Assembly (NCBI GenBank): GCA_017540825.1
Contig: JAFYAH010000016.1
Coordinates: 17,317 to 81,316, forward strand
From: Candidatus Methanomethylophilaceae archaeon
Lineage (GTDB): Archaea > Thermoplasmatota > Thermoplasmata > Methanomassiliicoccales > Methanomethylophilaceae
Direction: 5' to 3'
DNA length: 64,000 bases
Below, piece after piece: positions 18,099-27,844 of this stretch. The notes beneath the pieces were generated by a model. It did not search any database. It saw only the letters and a program-made list of their open reading frames with translations, and was not told the DNA's origin. How positions within the stretch are numbered: position 1 is the stretch's first letter; every line of letters starts with the position of its first letter. A program made the translations under genes and the position numbers.

Positions 18099-19509
18099 TC
18101 CCGGTGCTCTCCGCGACGTCCCTGCATGTGGTGCAGAGGTCGTCGAGTGACAGGCCGTGGATGTCCTCGTGACCGGTCACGCGGGCGAAGGTCCTCAGCT
18201 CCGAAGCCATGGCGTTCAGGTAGTTCGCCACCCTCGCGGCGCCGGATTCCACGTCCAGGCGGTCCTCCAGCTCGGGGTCCTGCGTGGCTATCCCCATGGG
18301 GCACTTCCCGGAGCCGCATATCCTGTACCTCTGGCATCCGAGGGCCATCAGAGGCGCCGAGGCCATAGCCACAGCGTCCGCCCCCATCGCCAGGGCCTTG
18401 GCCACGTCCCCGCTCGTGCGGAACCCGCCAGTGATCACGAGGTCCTGGCCCATGCCGTGCTCGTCCATGTATCTGCGGGCCCTCGCCAGCGCGTACACCG
18501 TGGGGACCGAGGAGGCGTCCCTCAGGAACTTGGGAGAGGAGCCGGTGGCGCCGCCGCGGCCGTCTATGGTTATGAAGTCGCAACCCGACCCCGATATGAA
18601 CGCCAGGTCGTCCTCGATGTGGCCGGCGGCGATCTTCACCCCTATCGGGAGTCCGCCGCTCCTCTCGCGGAGCATGTCCACCAGGGCCTTGAGGTCCTCC
18701 GGGCTGTCTACCCCGGGGAACCTGGACGGGCTCTGTATGTCGTTCCATGCGCTCTTGCCGCGCATGGTCGCTATCAGAGGCGTCACCTTGTCGCCAGGCA
18801 GATGGCCTCCCATGCCGGGCTTTGTCCCCTGTCCTATCTTGATCTCTATCGCGTCGGAGCCGTTCAGTGTGGCCGTGTCGAACGAGTACTTGTTCGGCGC
18901 CAGCTCGAAGATGTAGCGGTAGGAAGACTCCATCTCGTCCCACAGCGCTCCGCCCTCCCCGCTGCACATCGCCGTCTTCGCCATGGCGCTGCCCTTGGCG
19001 AGGGCTATCTTGGCGCGACCGGAGAGCGCTCCGAAGGACATGTGGCTCACGAACACCGGGCTCTCCAGGACCATCGGCCTCTTCGCCTTCTTCCCGATGA
19101 CTGTCCTGAGGGAGACCTCGGCGCCGTCGTCCAGGGGGAAGGGGTCCAGCTGGGCCCCGAGGATCAGGATGTCGTCGAACCTGGGCACCTTCGCCTCCGT
19201 GTCCATGGCGCCGGATATGCTCCTGCCGGTCTCTGCCATGGCGTGGATGTCGTCCATGACGCCGCCGTCGCGCCTGACTAGAGCCGGAGGGATCCCCTTC
19301 CTCGCGGGAGCCTCTGCCTCTTCGGCGGGCGCGGGCTCGGAGGAGGGCTCCGCCGAAGGCTCCGCGGACTCCTCCCCCACCTTGACGAAGGCGCTTTTCG
19401 GAGAACCGCACAGCGGGCACACCCAGTCGTCCGGCAGGTCCTCGAACTTGACGGGCTCGGAGTCCTCGTCGTAGATCTCGCCGCATATCGTGCATCTGTA
19501 GACTGCCAT
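18085..19509 (-). CDS. Rubredoxin-glutamate synthase (FMN domain) fusion
   Basis: A 474-residue protein. Residues 1-45 form a rubredoxin (CTICG...CPLCG), joined by a Glu/Ala/Pro-rich linker (about 48-72) to an FMN-binding glutamate synthase domain ([39 protein letters not shown]). Three Cys lie near the C-terminus in [20 protein letters not shown], probably for an iron-sulfur cluster. It corresponds to the stand-alone archaeal GltB core. The fused rubredoxin suggests direct electron delivery (inference). The start at 19509 gives the natural rubredoxin N-terminus. No glutaminase domain is present. Confidence 0.9.
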   Translation of the reverse strand: MAVYRCTICGEIYDEDSEPVKFEDLPDDWVCPLCGSPKSAFVKVGEESAEPSAEPSSEPAPAEEAEAPARKGIPPALVRRDGGVMDDIHAMAETGRSISGAMDTEAKVPRFDDILILGAQLDPFPLDDGAEVSLRTVIGKKAKRPMVLESPVFVSHMSFGALSGRAKIALAKGSAMAKTAMCSGEGGALWDEMESSYRYIFELAPNKYSFDTATLNGSDAIEIKIGQGTKPGMGGHLPGDKVTPLIATMRGKSAWNDIQSPSRFPGVDSPEDLKALVDMLRERSGGLPIGVKIAAGHIEDDLAFISGSGCDFITIDGRGGATGSSPKFLRDASSVPTVYALARARRYMDEHGMGQDLVITGGFRTSGDVAKALAMGADAVAMASAPLMALGCQRYRICGSGKCPMGIATQDPELEDRLDVESGAARVANYLNAMASELRTFARVTGHEDIHGLSLDDLCTTCRDVAESTGIRHA

Positions 19510-19628
19510 GAGGCAGGTATCGACGTGGTTGTTTATATCGTGCAAGGACGAGGCGCAGACGCATTTATAGGAAGTCCGCATAGCCGTCCGCACCGGCAGG
19601 CTAGATACACCCGTCGGAGGGACTGACG

Positions 19629-22580
19629 ATGATAAAGCAGATCCAACCCATATACAACGGCACCAAGCTCGAGAAGGCGATCCAGGAGACCTGGAAGGCC
19701 GAGAAGACCTACGAGAAGACCAAGGCGGCGAGGGCCGGCGGAGAGAAGTTCTACTTCGTCGACGGGCCGCCCTACACGACCGGGCACATCCATCTGGGAA
19801 CGGCCTTCAACAAGACGATCAAGGACATCCTGCTCAGGTACTGGAGGATGAACGGCTACAACGTCCGCGACCAGCCAGGGTTCGACATGCACGGGCTCCC
19901 CATCGAGGTTCAGGTCGAGAAGCTCATCGGCATCCACTCCAAGAAGGAGATCGAGGAGATGGGCATAGACAAGTTCGTCACCACCTGCGACGAGCACGCC
20001 CACAAGCTCCACGCCGAGATGACCGAGGAGTTCAAGCAGCTCGGAGCCTGGTTCGACTGGGACAACCCATACCAGACGCTCAAGCCGGAATACATAGAGT
20101 CGGCCTGGTGGACGCTCCAGCGCGCCTACGACAGGGGCCTCCTCAACGCTTCCAGCAGGGTCGTCACCTGGTGCCCGAGGTGCGAGACTGCCCTCGCCGA
20201 GGCCGAGATAGAGTACTGGGACGAGACCGACCCTTCAGTGATGGTCAGGTTCCCACTGAAGGACGGCAGCGCCTCGCTCCTCATCTGGACCACCACCCCC
20301 TGGACCCTCCCGTCCAACATGGCCGTGGCCGCCCACCCGGATTTCGAGTACGCCAGGGTGAGGATGAGCGGGGAGAAGGGGTCCGAAGTGGTCATCATAA
20401 TGGCCTCCCAGGCCGAGTACGTCATGAAGGCCGGAGGCTACGAGAGGTTCGAGATCCTCGAGACCATGAACGGAAAAGCCCTCGAGGGGCTGGAGTACGT
20501 ACCCCCGTTCGAGCTGGACGCCGTCAGGAAGAGCGAATGGACGTTCAAGGTGGTCAACGCGGACTACGTAGAGCAGGACAACACCGGGCTCGTCCACACC
20601 GCCCCCGGCCACGGACCCGACGACTACGACACCGGGAAGAGGTATGGGATGGAGGCGTTCTGCCCCGTGGCGGAGAACGGGAGGTACACCGAGGAGTTCC
20701 CTCCCCTCGCCGGGAAGAAGGTAAAGACGGTCAACGAAGAGATCATAAAGATGCTGGCCGAGTCCAAGGACGCGATATACAACGTCGCCAAGATAAAGCA
20801 CAGGTACGGCCACTGCTGGAGGTGCAAGTCCCCCATAATCTACAGGAACACCAGGCAGTGGTTCGTCAAGATCCCCGAGATAAAGGACGAGATGCTGAAG
20901 GAGATCGACCGCGTGAAGTGGGTCCCCGACTGGGCCGGCTCCACCAGGGAGAAGAACTGGGTCGACGGCGCCAGGGAATGGTGCATCTCCCGCCAGAGGT
21001 ACTGGGGCATACCCCTTCCCGTATGGGAGTGCGAGTGCGGCAGGAAGAAGGTCGTCGGCCAGTACGAGGAGCTCAAGGCCGGGGACGGCTACACGGAGGG
21101 CATGAACCCCCACAGGCCCTGGATAGACGGCGTCACTTTCAAGTGCGAGTGCGGCAGGACCATGCGCAGGGTCCCGGACGTCCTGGACGTGTGGTTCGAC
21201 TCCGGGGTGAGCGCATGGGCGCAACTGGGATACCCCCACCACAAGGAGGAGTACGACCAGTGGTGGCCCCCGAGGTTCATCGTGGAGGCCCACGACCAGA
21301 CCCGCGGATGGTTCTACTCCCAGCTGGGAGCCGGATGCATATCCATGGACAGAGCGCCCTACGACGAGGTCATGATGCACGGCTGGGTCCTCGACCCCAA
21401 AGGGCAGAAGATGTCCAAGTCCAAAGGCAATGTGATCAACCCGCTCGACCTGATCAACGAGGTCGGGGCGGACTCCATGAGGTTCTACCTGATAAGGTCC
21501 AACGCCCCCTGGGAGGACACCGCCTTCCAGAAGGAGGGGCCGAAGAACGCCAGGAAGGTGCTGAACACCCTCTGGAACGTGGTCAACTTCGCATCCACGT
21601 ACATGGTCCTGGACAGGTACGACCCCGACGAGCACCCGATGGAGGACGTGATGCCGCACCTCCGCGACGAGGACCTGTGGATGATCTCCAGGACCGAGAA
21701 GATGAAGGCGGAGACCACCAAGTACCTCGAGACCAGGGAACTCCACAAGCTCGCCAGGACCCTGGAGGACTACATCATGGAGGACCTCTCCAGGTGGTAC
21801 GTCTGCCTCGTCAGGGACAGGTCCTGGTCGGAGGACGAGGGCGCCGAGAACGACAAGATCGCCTCCTACTTCACCCTGTACTACGCCATAATGAGCACCA
21901 CCGTGGTCCTGGCCCCCATAGCCCCCCACATCACCGAGGAGATCTACAGGAGCATGGACGGGGGCCTCGAGTCCGTGCACATGGAGAGCTGGCCGGTCTG
22001 CGACGCGGACCTCATACGCGAGGACATAGAGCGCAGCATGTACCTCGTCCAGAAGATAGACGAGCTGGTGGCGTCGGAGAGGGCGAAGGCGTCCTACAAC
22101 CTCAGGTGGCCGCTGCTCAGGATCATGGTCCGCGGGAAGGACGCCGACACCAACGGCTACGTCAGGAGGTTCCACGACGTCCTGGCCTCCCAGACCAACT
22201 CCAAGGAGGTCGTTTACCTCGAGCCCGGGCAGGAGCCTGAGGCCTCGGAGAAGATAGCCAAGGCGGAGTTCGATGACGGAGAGGTGTTCGTGGACTTCAC
22301 CGTGACCCCCGAGATAGAGGCCGAGGCGCTGGCCAGGGAGGTCATTAGGAGGATCCAGCAGATGAGGAAGGACATGAAGCTGAAGGTGGAACAGTTCATC
22401 GCCTGCGACCTCATGTCCGACGAGTTCCACAACTCCCTGCTGGAGAAGTGGAAGGACCCCATCGCCGCCGAGGTCAGAGCTTCCCGCCTGTCCATAACCG
22501 ACAGCCCCGCCGGAGCCGTCGTCAAGGAGTGGGAGTTCGGCGGGAAGACCGTCACAATCGGGATCTCCCCCATAGAATGA
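19629..22580 (+). CDS. ileS: Isoleucyl-tRNA synthetase
   Basis: A 983-residue class I synthetase charging tRNA-Ile. The HIGH motif appears as HIHLG at residue 53 and KMSKSKG at about residue 594. The CP1 editing domain carries [14 protein letters not shown], and the [16 protein letters not shown] region is typical of the archaeal/eukaryotic type. The roughly 60 Arg codons are AGG, CGC or AGA, with no CGA. A GC-rich hairpin follows the stop. Confidence 0.97.
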   Translation: MIKQIQPIYNGTKLEKAIQETWKAEKTYEKTKAARAGGEKFYFVDGPPYTTGHIHLGTAFNKTIKDILLRYWRMNGYNVRDQPGFDMHGLPIEVQVEKLIGIHSKKEIEEMGIDKFVTTCDEHAHKLHAEMTEEFKQLGAWFDWDNPYQTLKPEYIESAWWTLQRAYDRGLLNASSRVVTWCPRCETALAEAEIEYWDETDPSVMVRFPLKDGSASLLIWTTTPWTLPSNMAVAAHPDFEYARVRMSGEKGSEVVIIMASQAEYVMKAGGYERFEILETMNGKALEGLEYVPPFELDAVRKSEWTFKVVNADYVEQDNTGLVHTAPGHGPDDYDTGKRYGMEAFCPVAENGRYTEEFPPLAGKKVKTVNEEIIKMLAESKDAIYNVAKIKHRYGHCWRCKSPIIYRNTRQWFVKIPEIKDEMLKEIDRVKWVPDWAGSTREKNWVDGAREWCISRQRYWGIPLPVWECECGRKKVVGQYEELKAGDGYTEGMNPHRPWIDGVTFKCECGRTMRRVPDVLDVWFDSGVSAWAQLGYPHHKEEYDQWWPPRFIVEAHDQTRGWFYSQLGAGCISMDRAPYDEVMMHGWVLDPKGQKMSKSKGNVINPLDLINEVGADSMRFYLIRSNAPWEDTAFQKEGPKNARKVLNTLWNVVNFASTYMVLDRYDPDEHPMEDVMPHLRDEDLWMISRTEKMKAETTKYLETRELHKLARTLEDYIMEDLSRWYVCLVRDRSWSEDEGAENDKIASYFTLYYAIMSTTVVLAPIAPHITEEIYRSMDGGLESVHMESWPVCDADLIREDIERSMYLVQKIDELVASERAKASYNLRWPLLRIMVRGKDADTNGYVRRFHDVLASQTNSKEVVYLEPGQEPEASEKIAKAEFDDGEVFVDFTVTPEIEAEALAREVIRRIQQMRKDMKLKVEQFIACDLMSDEFHNSLLEKWKDPIAAEVRASRLSITDSPAGAVVKEWEFGGKTVTIGISPIE

Positions 22581-22593
22581 GATCCCAAGGGGG

Positions 22594-22614
22594 ACCGGAG
22601 GGGCTCCTCTCCGG
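22594..22614 (+). terminator. Hairpin after ileS
   Basis: A stem CCGGAG...CTCCGG lies 14 bases after the ileS stop. There is no strong T-tract, and it is called from position and stem only. Confidence 0.35.
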
Positions 22615-22682
22615 CCTCCCCTGCACCTTTCGTCCGCAGAACGCCTTAATCGGCGCTTCTCGGACTTTGATTCATATCGTTC

Positions 22683-22720
22683 CTACGAAAATCGTAGAAT
22701 TATAGTCTTTTTTCTACGAA
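22683..22720. repeat. CTACGA inverted repeat before the NhaC gene
   Basis: CTACGA-AAA-TCGTAG forms a 6-bp hairpin (22683-22697), followed by a T-rich run and a third CTACGA copy near 22714. It may be a terminator for ileS or an operator for the antiporter gene; the sequence does not decide. Confidence 0.4.
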
Positions 22721-22729
22721 TAACCGCAA

Positions 22730-24457
22730 TTGCTGCTCAAACAACTTATATTCGACATATGCAATCCTCAGACTCATGGCCGTCCGCCGCGTGCTGGATG
22801 GCAAGGGGGATTCTATATCTCGAAGATACAGCCACTGACCGCGTACAAGGCGGGAGCGATCGTTTTCCTGGTGCTCGTCGTCCTTCTCGCGGCCTTCATG
22901 ACCACCGCGCCCACCGGCGAGGGGAGCAGGTTCGCGGGCACCATATGGTCGCTCGCCCCGCCCCTGGTCGCCATCCTGCTGGCGCTGATAACGAAGGAAG
23001 TCTACTCCTCCCTTTTCATCGGTATCGCGATAGGCGCGATATTCGCCGGAGACGGCAACATCGAGAAAGTCATAAACATCATGTTCGAGGGCGGGTTCAT
23101 CACCGTCCTCAGCGACTCCTGGAACATCGGCATCCTGATATTCCTGGTCATCCTGGGGACGTTCGGAGCGCTGGCCCTGAAGACCGGAGGCACCCGCGCG
23201 TACGGGGAATGGGCCCTGGCCCACATCCACAGCCGCAAGATGGCCCAGCTGGCCACCATGATCCTCGGATGCGTCATCTTCATAGACGACTACTTCAACT
23301 GCCTGACCGTCGGATCGGTCATGCGCCCGGTCACGGACGCCCACAAGGTGTCCCGCGCCAAGCTGGCGTACCTCATCGACTCCACGGCGGCGCCCATATG
23401 CATCATCGCTCCCATCAGCTCCTGGGCGGCGGCGGTGTCGGGAGCCATCGGGGACGCCGGTCTCGGCGACGTCCTGAACCCCTACACGGTCTTCACCCAG
23501 AGCATCGAGTACAACTTCTACGCCATCTTCACCATAGTGGCCGTCCTCTGCATCATCTTCTTCGACATCGACATCGGCCCCATGAAGAAGCACGAGGCCA
23601 ACGCCAAGAACGGCGACCTGTTCACAGTCCCCTTCAACCCGAACGACAAGCAGGGCGAAGAGGAGGTCAGCGGCAACGGGAAGGTCGTCGACCTCCTCCT
23701 GCCGATTTTCCTGTTCCTGATCCCGGGATGCATCCTCGGGCTCATGTACACCGGAGGGTTCTTCAGCGGAGCCAGCATCCAGGACTCGTTCGCGGACTGC
23801 GACGCCTCCGTCGGGCTAGTGTACGGCTCGGGCATCGCACTCGTCCTGTCGATCCTCTACTTCATGCTCCGCAGGGTCCTCAAGTTCGACGAGGTCATGA
23901 ACTGCCTGCCCCTAGGGTTCCGCAACATGGTCCCCGCCATCCTCATCCTGATCTTCGCATGGACCCTGTGCGAGATGACGAGGGGGCAGCTGGAGTCCGC
24001 GGCGTACGTGAAGGGCGTCATCGCCGGGTTCGACGGCACGGCGTTCCTGCCGGCCCTGTTCATGCTCATCGCATGCTTCATCTCGTTCTCCACAGGAACG
24101 TCCTGGGGAACGTTCGGGATCCTGCTGCCCATAGTGCTCACCGTGTTCGACGTCAACGACCCGCTGATGATCGTCGGAGTGAGCGCATGCCTCGCCGGAT
24201 CGGTGTTCGGAGACCACTGCTCGCCCATATCGGACACCACCATCATGTCGTCCGCCGGGGCCCAATGCAACCATATCGAGCACGTGTCGACGCAGACGCC
24301 GTACGCCCTCATCGTGGCGGCCATCTGCTTCGTGTTCTTCCTCATAGCCGGGTTCTGGCAGAGCATCGTCGTGACCCTCCTGGGAGCGGCGGGGACCGTC
24401 CTCGTGTTCTTCGTGATCAAGAGGCTGAAGGACAGGGACGAGCCTGCAGCGGCATGA
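22730..24457 (+). CDS. NhaC-family Na+/H+ antiporter; start uncertain
   Basis: An integral membrane protein of about 540-575 residues with some 12 hydrophobic segments. It carries the family hallmarks FIDDYFNCLTVGSVMRPVTD and FGDHCSPISDTTIMSSAGAQ, so it probably exchanges sodium or a small organic acid for protons. Homology clearly begins at FYISKIQPLTAYKAG. No ATG or GTG lies in frame upstream of that; the frame opens only with TTG at 22730. A strong purine run (AAGGGGGAT) precedes FYIS without a normal start codon, so either the start is unusual or a small indel has removed it. Confidence 0.85.
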   Translation: MLLKQLIFDICNPQTHGRPPRAGWQGGFYISKIQPLTAYKAGAIVFLVLVVLLAAFMTTAPTGEGSRFAGTIWSLAPPLVAILLALITKEVYSSLFIGIAIGAIFAGDGNIEKVINIMFEGGFITVLSDSWNIGILIFLVILGTFGALALKTGGTRAYGEWALAHIHSRKMAQLATMILGCVIFIDDYFNCLTVGSVMRPVTDAHKVSRAKLAYLIDSTAAPICIIAPISSWAAAVSGAIGDAGLGDVLNPYTVFTQSIEYNFYAIFTIVAVLCIIFFDIDIGPMKKHEANAKNGDLFTVPFNPNDKQGEEEVSGNGKVVDLLLPIFLFLIPGCILGLMYTGGFFSGASIQDSFADCDASVGLVYGSGIALVLSILYFMLRRVLKFDEVMNCLPLGFRNMVPAILILIFAWTLCEMTRGQLESAAYVKGVIAGFDGTAFLPALFMLIACFISFSTGTSWGTFGILLPIVLTVFDVNDPLMIVGVSACLAGSVFGDHCSPISDTTIMSSAGAQCNHIEHVSTQTPYALIVAAICFVFFLIAGFWQSIVVTLLGAAGTVLVFFVIKRLKDRDEPAAA

Positions 24458-24465
24458 TCTAAACC

Positions 24466-24496
24466 GGGGGTGCATCCCCCTTCTTCCATCTTTTCC
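24466..24496 (+). terminator. Terminator after the NhaC gene
   Basis: A 5-bp GC stem GGGGG-TGCAT-CCCCC followed by a pyrimidine/T-rich run, directly after the stop codon. Confidence 0.6.
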
Positions 24497-24583
24497 GATG
24501 CATTGCTTCTCCGATAGCTGGAATGGCTACGAGATGGATTTTCAGTCAGGATTCATATATCATCAGCAGCATGATGCATCCTG

Positions 24584-25726
24584 ATGGAGAGAACGGAGGA
24601 CGGCAGGCTGAGGTCCGCGGACGTCTTCAAGGGCCTGGCGATATCCTTCATAGCGGTCCTCCACCTTGCGATCGCGGCCAGAGCCGGGATGGACGCCCCC
24701 GCTCCCGCCGTTCAGGCCCTGTACCTCGGGCTCATGGGGTTCTTCATAATGTCCGGCTACTTCCTCGCGCCAGGAAGAGGCTTCGGAGGGAGCATGCGGC
24801 GCCGCTGCAGGTCGCTCCTGCTGGTCCTGATCGTCGCCGCGACCGTCCTTCCCTTGGCGAGCTTCGCATGGTGCTGCCTGTGGGGGCAGCCTACGGACGC
24901 GGAGGACCTCCTCCGTTGCCTTATCCGGACCTTCGCCATGGAGCTGTCCTTCATGCCGTACGACGACACCGTCCCATGGGCGGTCTGCGGATTCTCGATG
25001 GGGTATTACTTCCTGTGGTGCATGCTGTTCGCGTTCCTCGTGTTCTACGCTGTCGCCGACCGCGTCAGGGACGACACCAGGCTGGGGACCCTGGCCGTGG
25101 TCGCTCTGGTTGCACTGACGGCTGCTTACAGGGAGGCCCTGGACTTCACTCTCCCGATGTACGTCAACCTGTCTCCGATAGCTGCCGCGTTCATGATCTG
25201 CGGGATGTACATGCGCGAGCGCGGCCTGGGCGGATGGGTTGAGTCCGGAAGGGTCCGGAGCCTCGGATGGTGGAGTCTGTTCCTCGGGAGCGCCGGGATC
25301 CTGCTGGCCATGGTGCACGTGCTTCCGCCGGGCATATTCTTCGACCGCATGAGCTTCGGGGAATACGGAGGGTACTCCGCCTTCCCATACATGGTCGAGG
25401 GCGTCCTGGCGTTCGTGACGATACTTTACCTGTCGTTCTTCATATCGAAGATCCCGGTGCTGTCGAAGGCTCTGGAGAAGCTCGGGAGGCATACCTTGGG
25501 AATCCTGCTGCTGCACGTCTTCATCGCGAAGATGGCGCTCGCCCCGTTCTTCGCATTCGACGAATCGAGCTGCCTCCCGACGGATTTCACGGGCGTCGCA
25601 AGGGTCCTGTTCTCGCTCTCGGCGCTCCTCGTCTCCTACCTCGTCTGCGAGCACGGGCCCGCCGTGCTGGATCGCCTCATGAAGCGGGGAGGGAAGGCGA
25701 AAGGCTCGGAGGACGGTCCGGAACGA
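24584..25726 (+). CDS. Acyltransferase-3-like membrane protein, ending at CGA
   Basis: A 380-residue protein with about ten hydrophobic segments, resembling the acyltransferase 3 family that modifies sugars or other envelope molecules: ADVFKGLAISFIAVLHLAIA at the start and FIMSGYFLAPGRG in helix 2-3. The substrate is unknown. A basic tail (KRGGKAKGSEDGPE) precedes CGA at 25724-25726. In the standard code the frame runs on to 26611, antisense through the Nudix and phosphomevalonate dehydratase genes. Only one of the two opposed frames could be kept by an ordinary gene finder, although each shows clear homology in its own half. Confidence 0.72.
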
Positions 25727-25762
25727 TGCGGGATCCGGCTCCGAGCCAGAAGGATGCCGCCC

Positions 25763-26542
25763 TCGGATACGTCCGAGCAGCCTTGCGACGACCTCTGGAG
25801 TGCCGTCCACGTGCTCCAGGGCAGGAACCTCTTCGGGAAGGACCCATCTGAAGGCCACGTTCTCCTCGTTGAGGACCGGCTCCACATCCCTGACCTTGAA
25901 CAGGAACGGATAGACCTTCCACAGTATGCTCCCTTCCCTGGTGTATACGGGGGGAAGACGGCCGTCCGGCTCTCCGACAGAGACCCTCGTCTCCTCCATG
26001 ATCTCCCTGCGGGCGGTATCTGCGGGATCCTCCCCCTCCTCCACCCTTCCGGCGACCAGCGACCACCTTCCGGGGAAGGAATGGCACCTCTCTGGGCGCT
26101 TCAGCATCAGTATCCTCTCGCCGTCGAACAGCACCGAGGAAACGGATTCGCGCATCGTGACGCCCTCTACCTCTACTGTGCCGGCCTCCGCGTCCACGAC
26201 GGCCGTGTCGCCGTTCCTGAATATCCCTATCGAGGGTATCGAGTCTATCATCGGTATGGACGAGATCACCGCCCCGGTGGCGACTATGGTCTCCGCGGAC
26301 TCGTTCACGACCGCGGCTGGCTGCTTCCCATGGACCGCGAGGTCGTACATGACGAACGATCCGACGGTGCTGCCCTTCCCTCTGGGGAACACGAGGACCT
26401 TCCCTGCGACGTTGCCGCCGTCCCCGACGCGCACCTCCCCCGTGGCCCCGTCGACGCCTCCGAGGAAGCTCAGCGGCTCCGGGATCACCAGGACCTCGCC
26501 CCGGGCCTTCCCGGGAGATATCATGCGTCCTTCGAACCTCAC
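25763..26542 (-). CDS. Phosphomevalonate dehydratase small subunit fused to a Nudix hydrolase, ending at CGA
   Basis: Residues 1-130 are the DUF126 swivelling domain (GGVDGATGEVRVGDGGNVAG, SSIPMIDSIPSIGIF), the small subunit of phosphomevalonate dehydratase in the archaeal mevalonate pathway. From about residue 138 a Nudix hydrolase follows in the same frame with its box GRVEEGEDPADTARREIMEE. The GTG start overlaps the large-subunit stop as GTGA; an ATG at 26524 is the alternative. Homology ends at ARLLGRI, followed by CGA (25763-25765), giving 259 residues. In the standard code the frame runs antisense through the acyltransferase gene to 24563. A second CGA at 25706-25708 is a less likely end. 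Confidence 0.75.
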
Positions 26543-27714
26543 ATGACCACCCCCATAAGGGCGGAGATGTCGCGGCACATGGCCTTCTGCGAGCACAGCG
26601 TCGGTAGGTAGTTTCCGGCCTTGGCGGAGTTGGTCCCCGTCCTCGAGAACGTACCCTCTATGGGGGCCACTACCATGCACGTGTCGGCCAGGACAGGCCC
26701 GAACTCCTCCATCACCCTGACGTCCTCGGGACATCTGTCCCTGACCTCCGCGGAGGTGCAGAACCATATCTCCACGTCCTTCCTGACCTTCCTCTTGCCT
26801 TTGAGGAACGACGCTATCTGGTGCATCTCCTTCTCGGTCAGATGGGGGCACCCTATCGCTATGAGCTCCACGTCGTCGGCCACGTTCAGCTTGTCGTAGG
26901 CCGCCTCGAGCTCCTTCTCGCCGATATGTATCGTCTCCAGGCCGGAGACGTCGAACCTGCCCGCCTCCGGGGTGGTCCCCTCGGCATGGTACAGCGCGAC
27001 GGACCCGGAAGCGGCCATCGCGGCGGACAGGGCCTTCGCCTCCTCGACCTGCGGCCTTATCCCTCTGAAGTACGGGACGCCCGTGCCTATCGACATGCCG
27101 ACCGCCTGTCCCAGGAGCGAATAGGAGAACACCGAGCCGTCGATGTCCGCGTCTATGACGACCGTAGGCCTCCTGTTGATGTCAAGGTGGAGGCCGTAGT
27201 TAGCAGTCTTGCCCAGGATGGCGGCGGCCAGGGCCCCGGGTCCGCCCTCGCGGTTGGTGCGGGCGCCGATGAACGAGTTCACGAACGACAGAGCGGACGA
27301 CTCCGCCCAGGCCACATGGTCCCCCAGCTTCGGGACGTTGGCCCCGGTGTAAGGCGTGCAGGAGCAGGTGGTCCTGATGCCCATGCTCCCGTACAGGTCG
27401 ATGATCCTGAGCTGCTTCTCGGCGAAGGCCTCGGGGATGTGCATCTCCCTCCATCTGGTGCGGTCCATCCCAACGGGGTTCAGGGTGGACGGGACCGAGA
27501 CCTTGGCCCCGCCCGCGACCATGTCCTCGAGGTACTTCATGCCGCCGTCGCCGATGGTCTTGTAGGAGGCGCCGGAGAGGTGCGCGGAGGTTATGTCCAC
27601 CAGGCTCTCGGCGCCGTATATCTTGCCGAGGGCGGTGACCAGCTCCATGGCCTTCTGCCTTCCCTCGCCTTCTTCGCCGTTGAGGATGGCCTCCTCGGCT
27701 CTTGTCAAATCCAT
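26539..27714 (-). CDS. Phosphomevalonate dehydratase large subunit (aconitase X)
   Basis: A 391-residue aconitase-X catalytic subunit that dehydrates mevalonate 5-phosphate to trans-anhydromevalonate 5-phosphate in archaeal isoprenoid synthesis. Cluster-ligand Cys are in TTCSCTPYTG, IGCPHL and the C-terminal CMVVAP region. Family stretches include ESSALSFVNSFIGARTNREGG. The ATG at 27714 (MDLTRAEEAIL) is preferred to a TTG at 27729. It overlaps the small subunit by 4 bases (GTGA), so the two subunits are translationally coupled. Confidence 0.9.
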   Translation of the reverse strand: MDLTRAEEAILNGEEGEGRQKAMELVTALGKIYGAESLVDITSAHLSGASYKTIGDGGMKYLEDMVAGGAKVSVPSTLNPVGMDRTRWREMHIPEAFAEKQLRIIDLYGSMGIRTTCSCTPYTGANVPKLGDHVAWAESSALSFVNSFIGARTNREGGPGALAAAILGKTANYGLHLDINRRPTVVIDADIDGSVFSYSLLGQAVGMSIGTGVPYFRGIRPQVEEAKALSAAMAASGSVALYHAEGTTPEAGRFDVSGLETIHIGEKELEAAYDKLNVADDVELIAIGCPHLTEKEMHQIASFLKGKRKVRKDVEIWFCTSAEVRDRCPEDVRVMEEFGPVLADTCMVVAPIEGTFSRTGTNSAKAGNYLPTLCSQKAMCRDISALMGVVM

Positions 27715-27844
27715 GAGGGTGCACCGCAAGGGATTCTAATAACCGTGTCGGAGCAGCCCGCGACGGTCGCTGCGGCGTCCGGCGATCCCTACGTCCGTCT
27801 CTGGTCCCCTCCTGTCGTCCCCGGACCCCTGGCGCGGTCGGTCC

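Noticed and set aside
20108..22430. Long alternative-frame ORFs of 700 or more codons within ileS
   Set aside because: Composition is typical of shadow frames in high-GC genes and the ileS frame is unambiguous.
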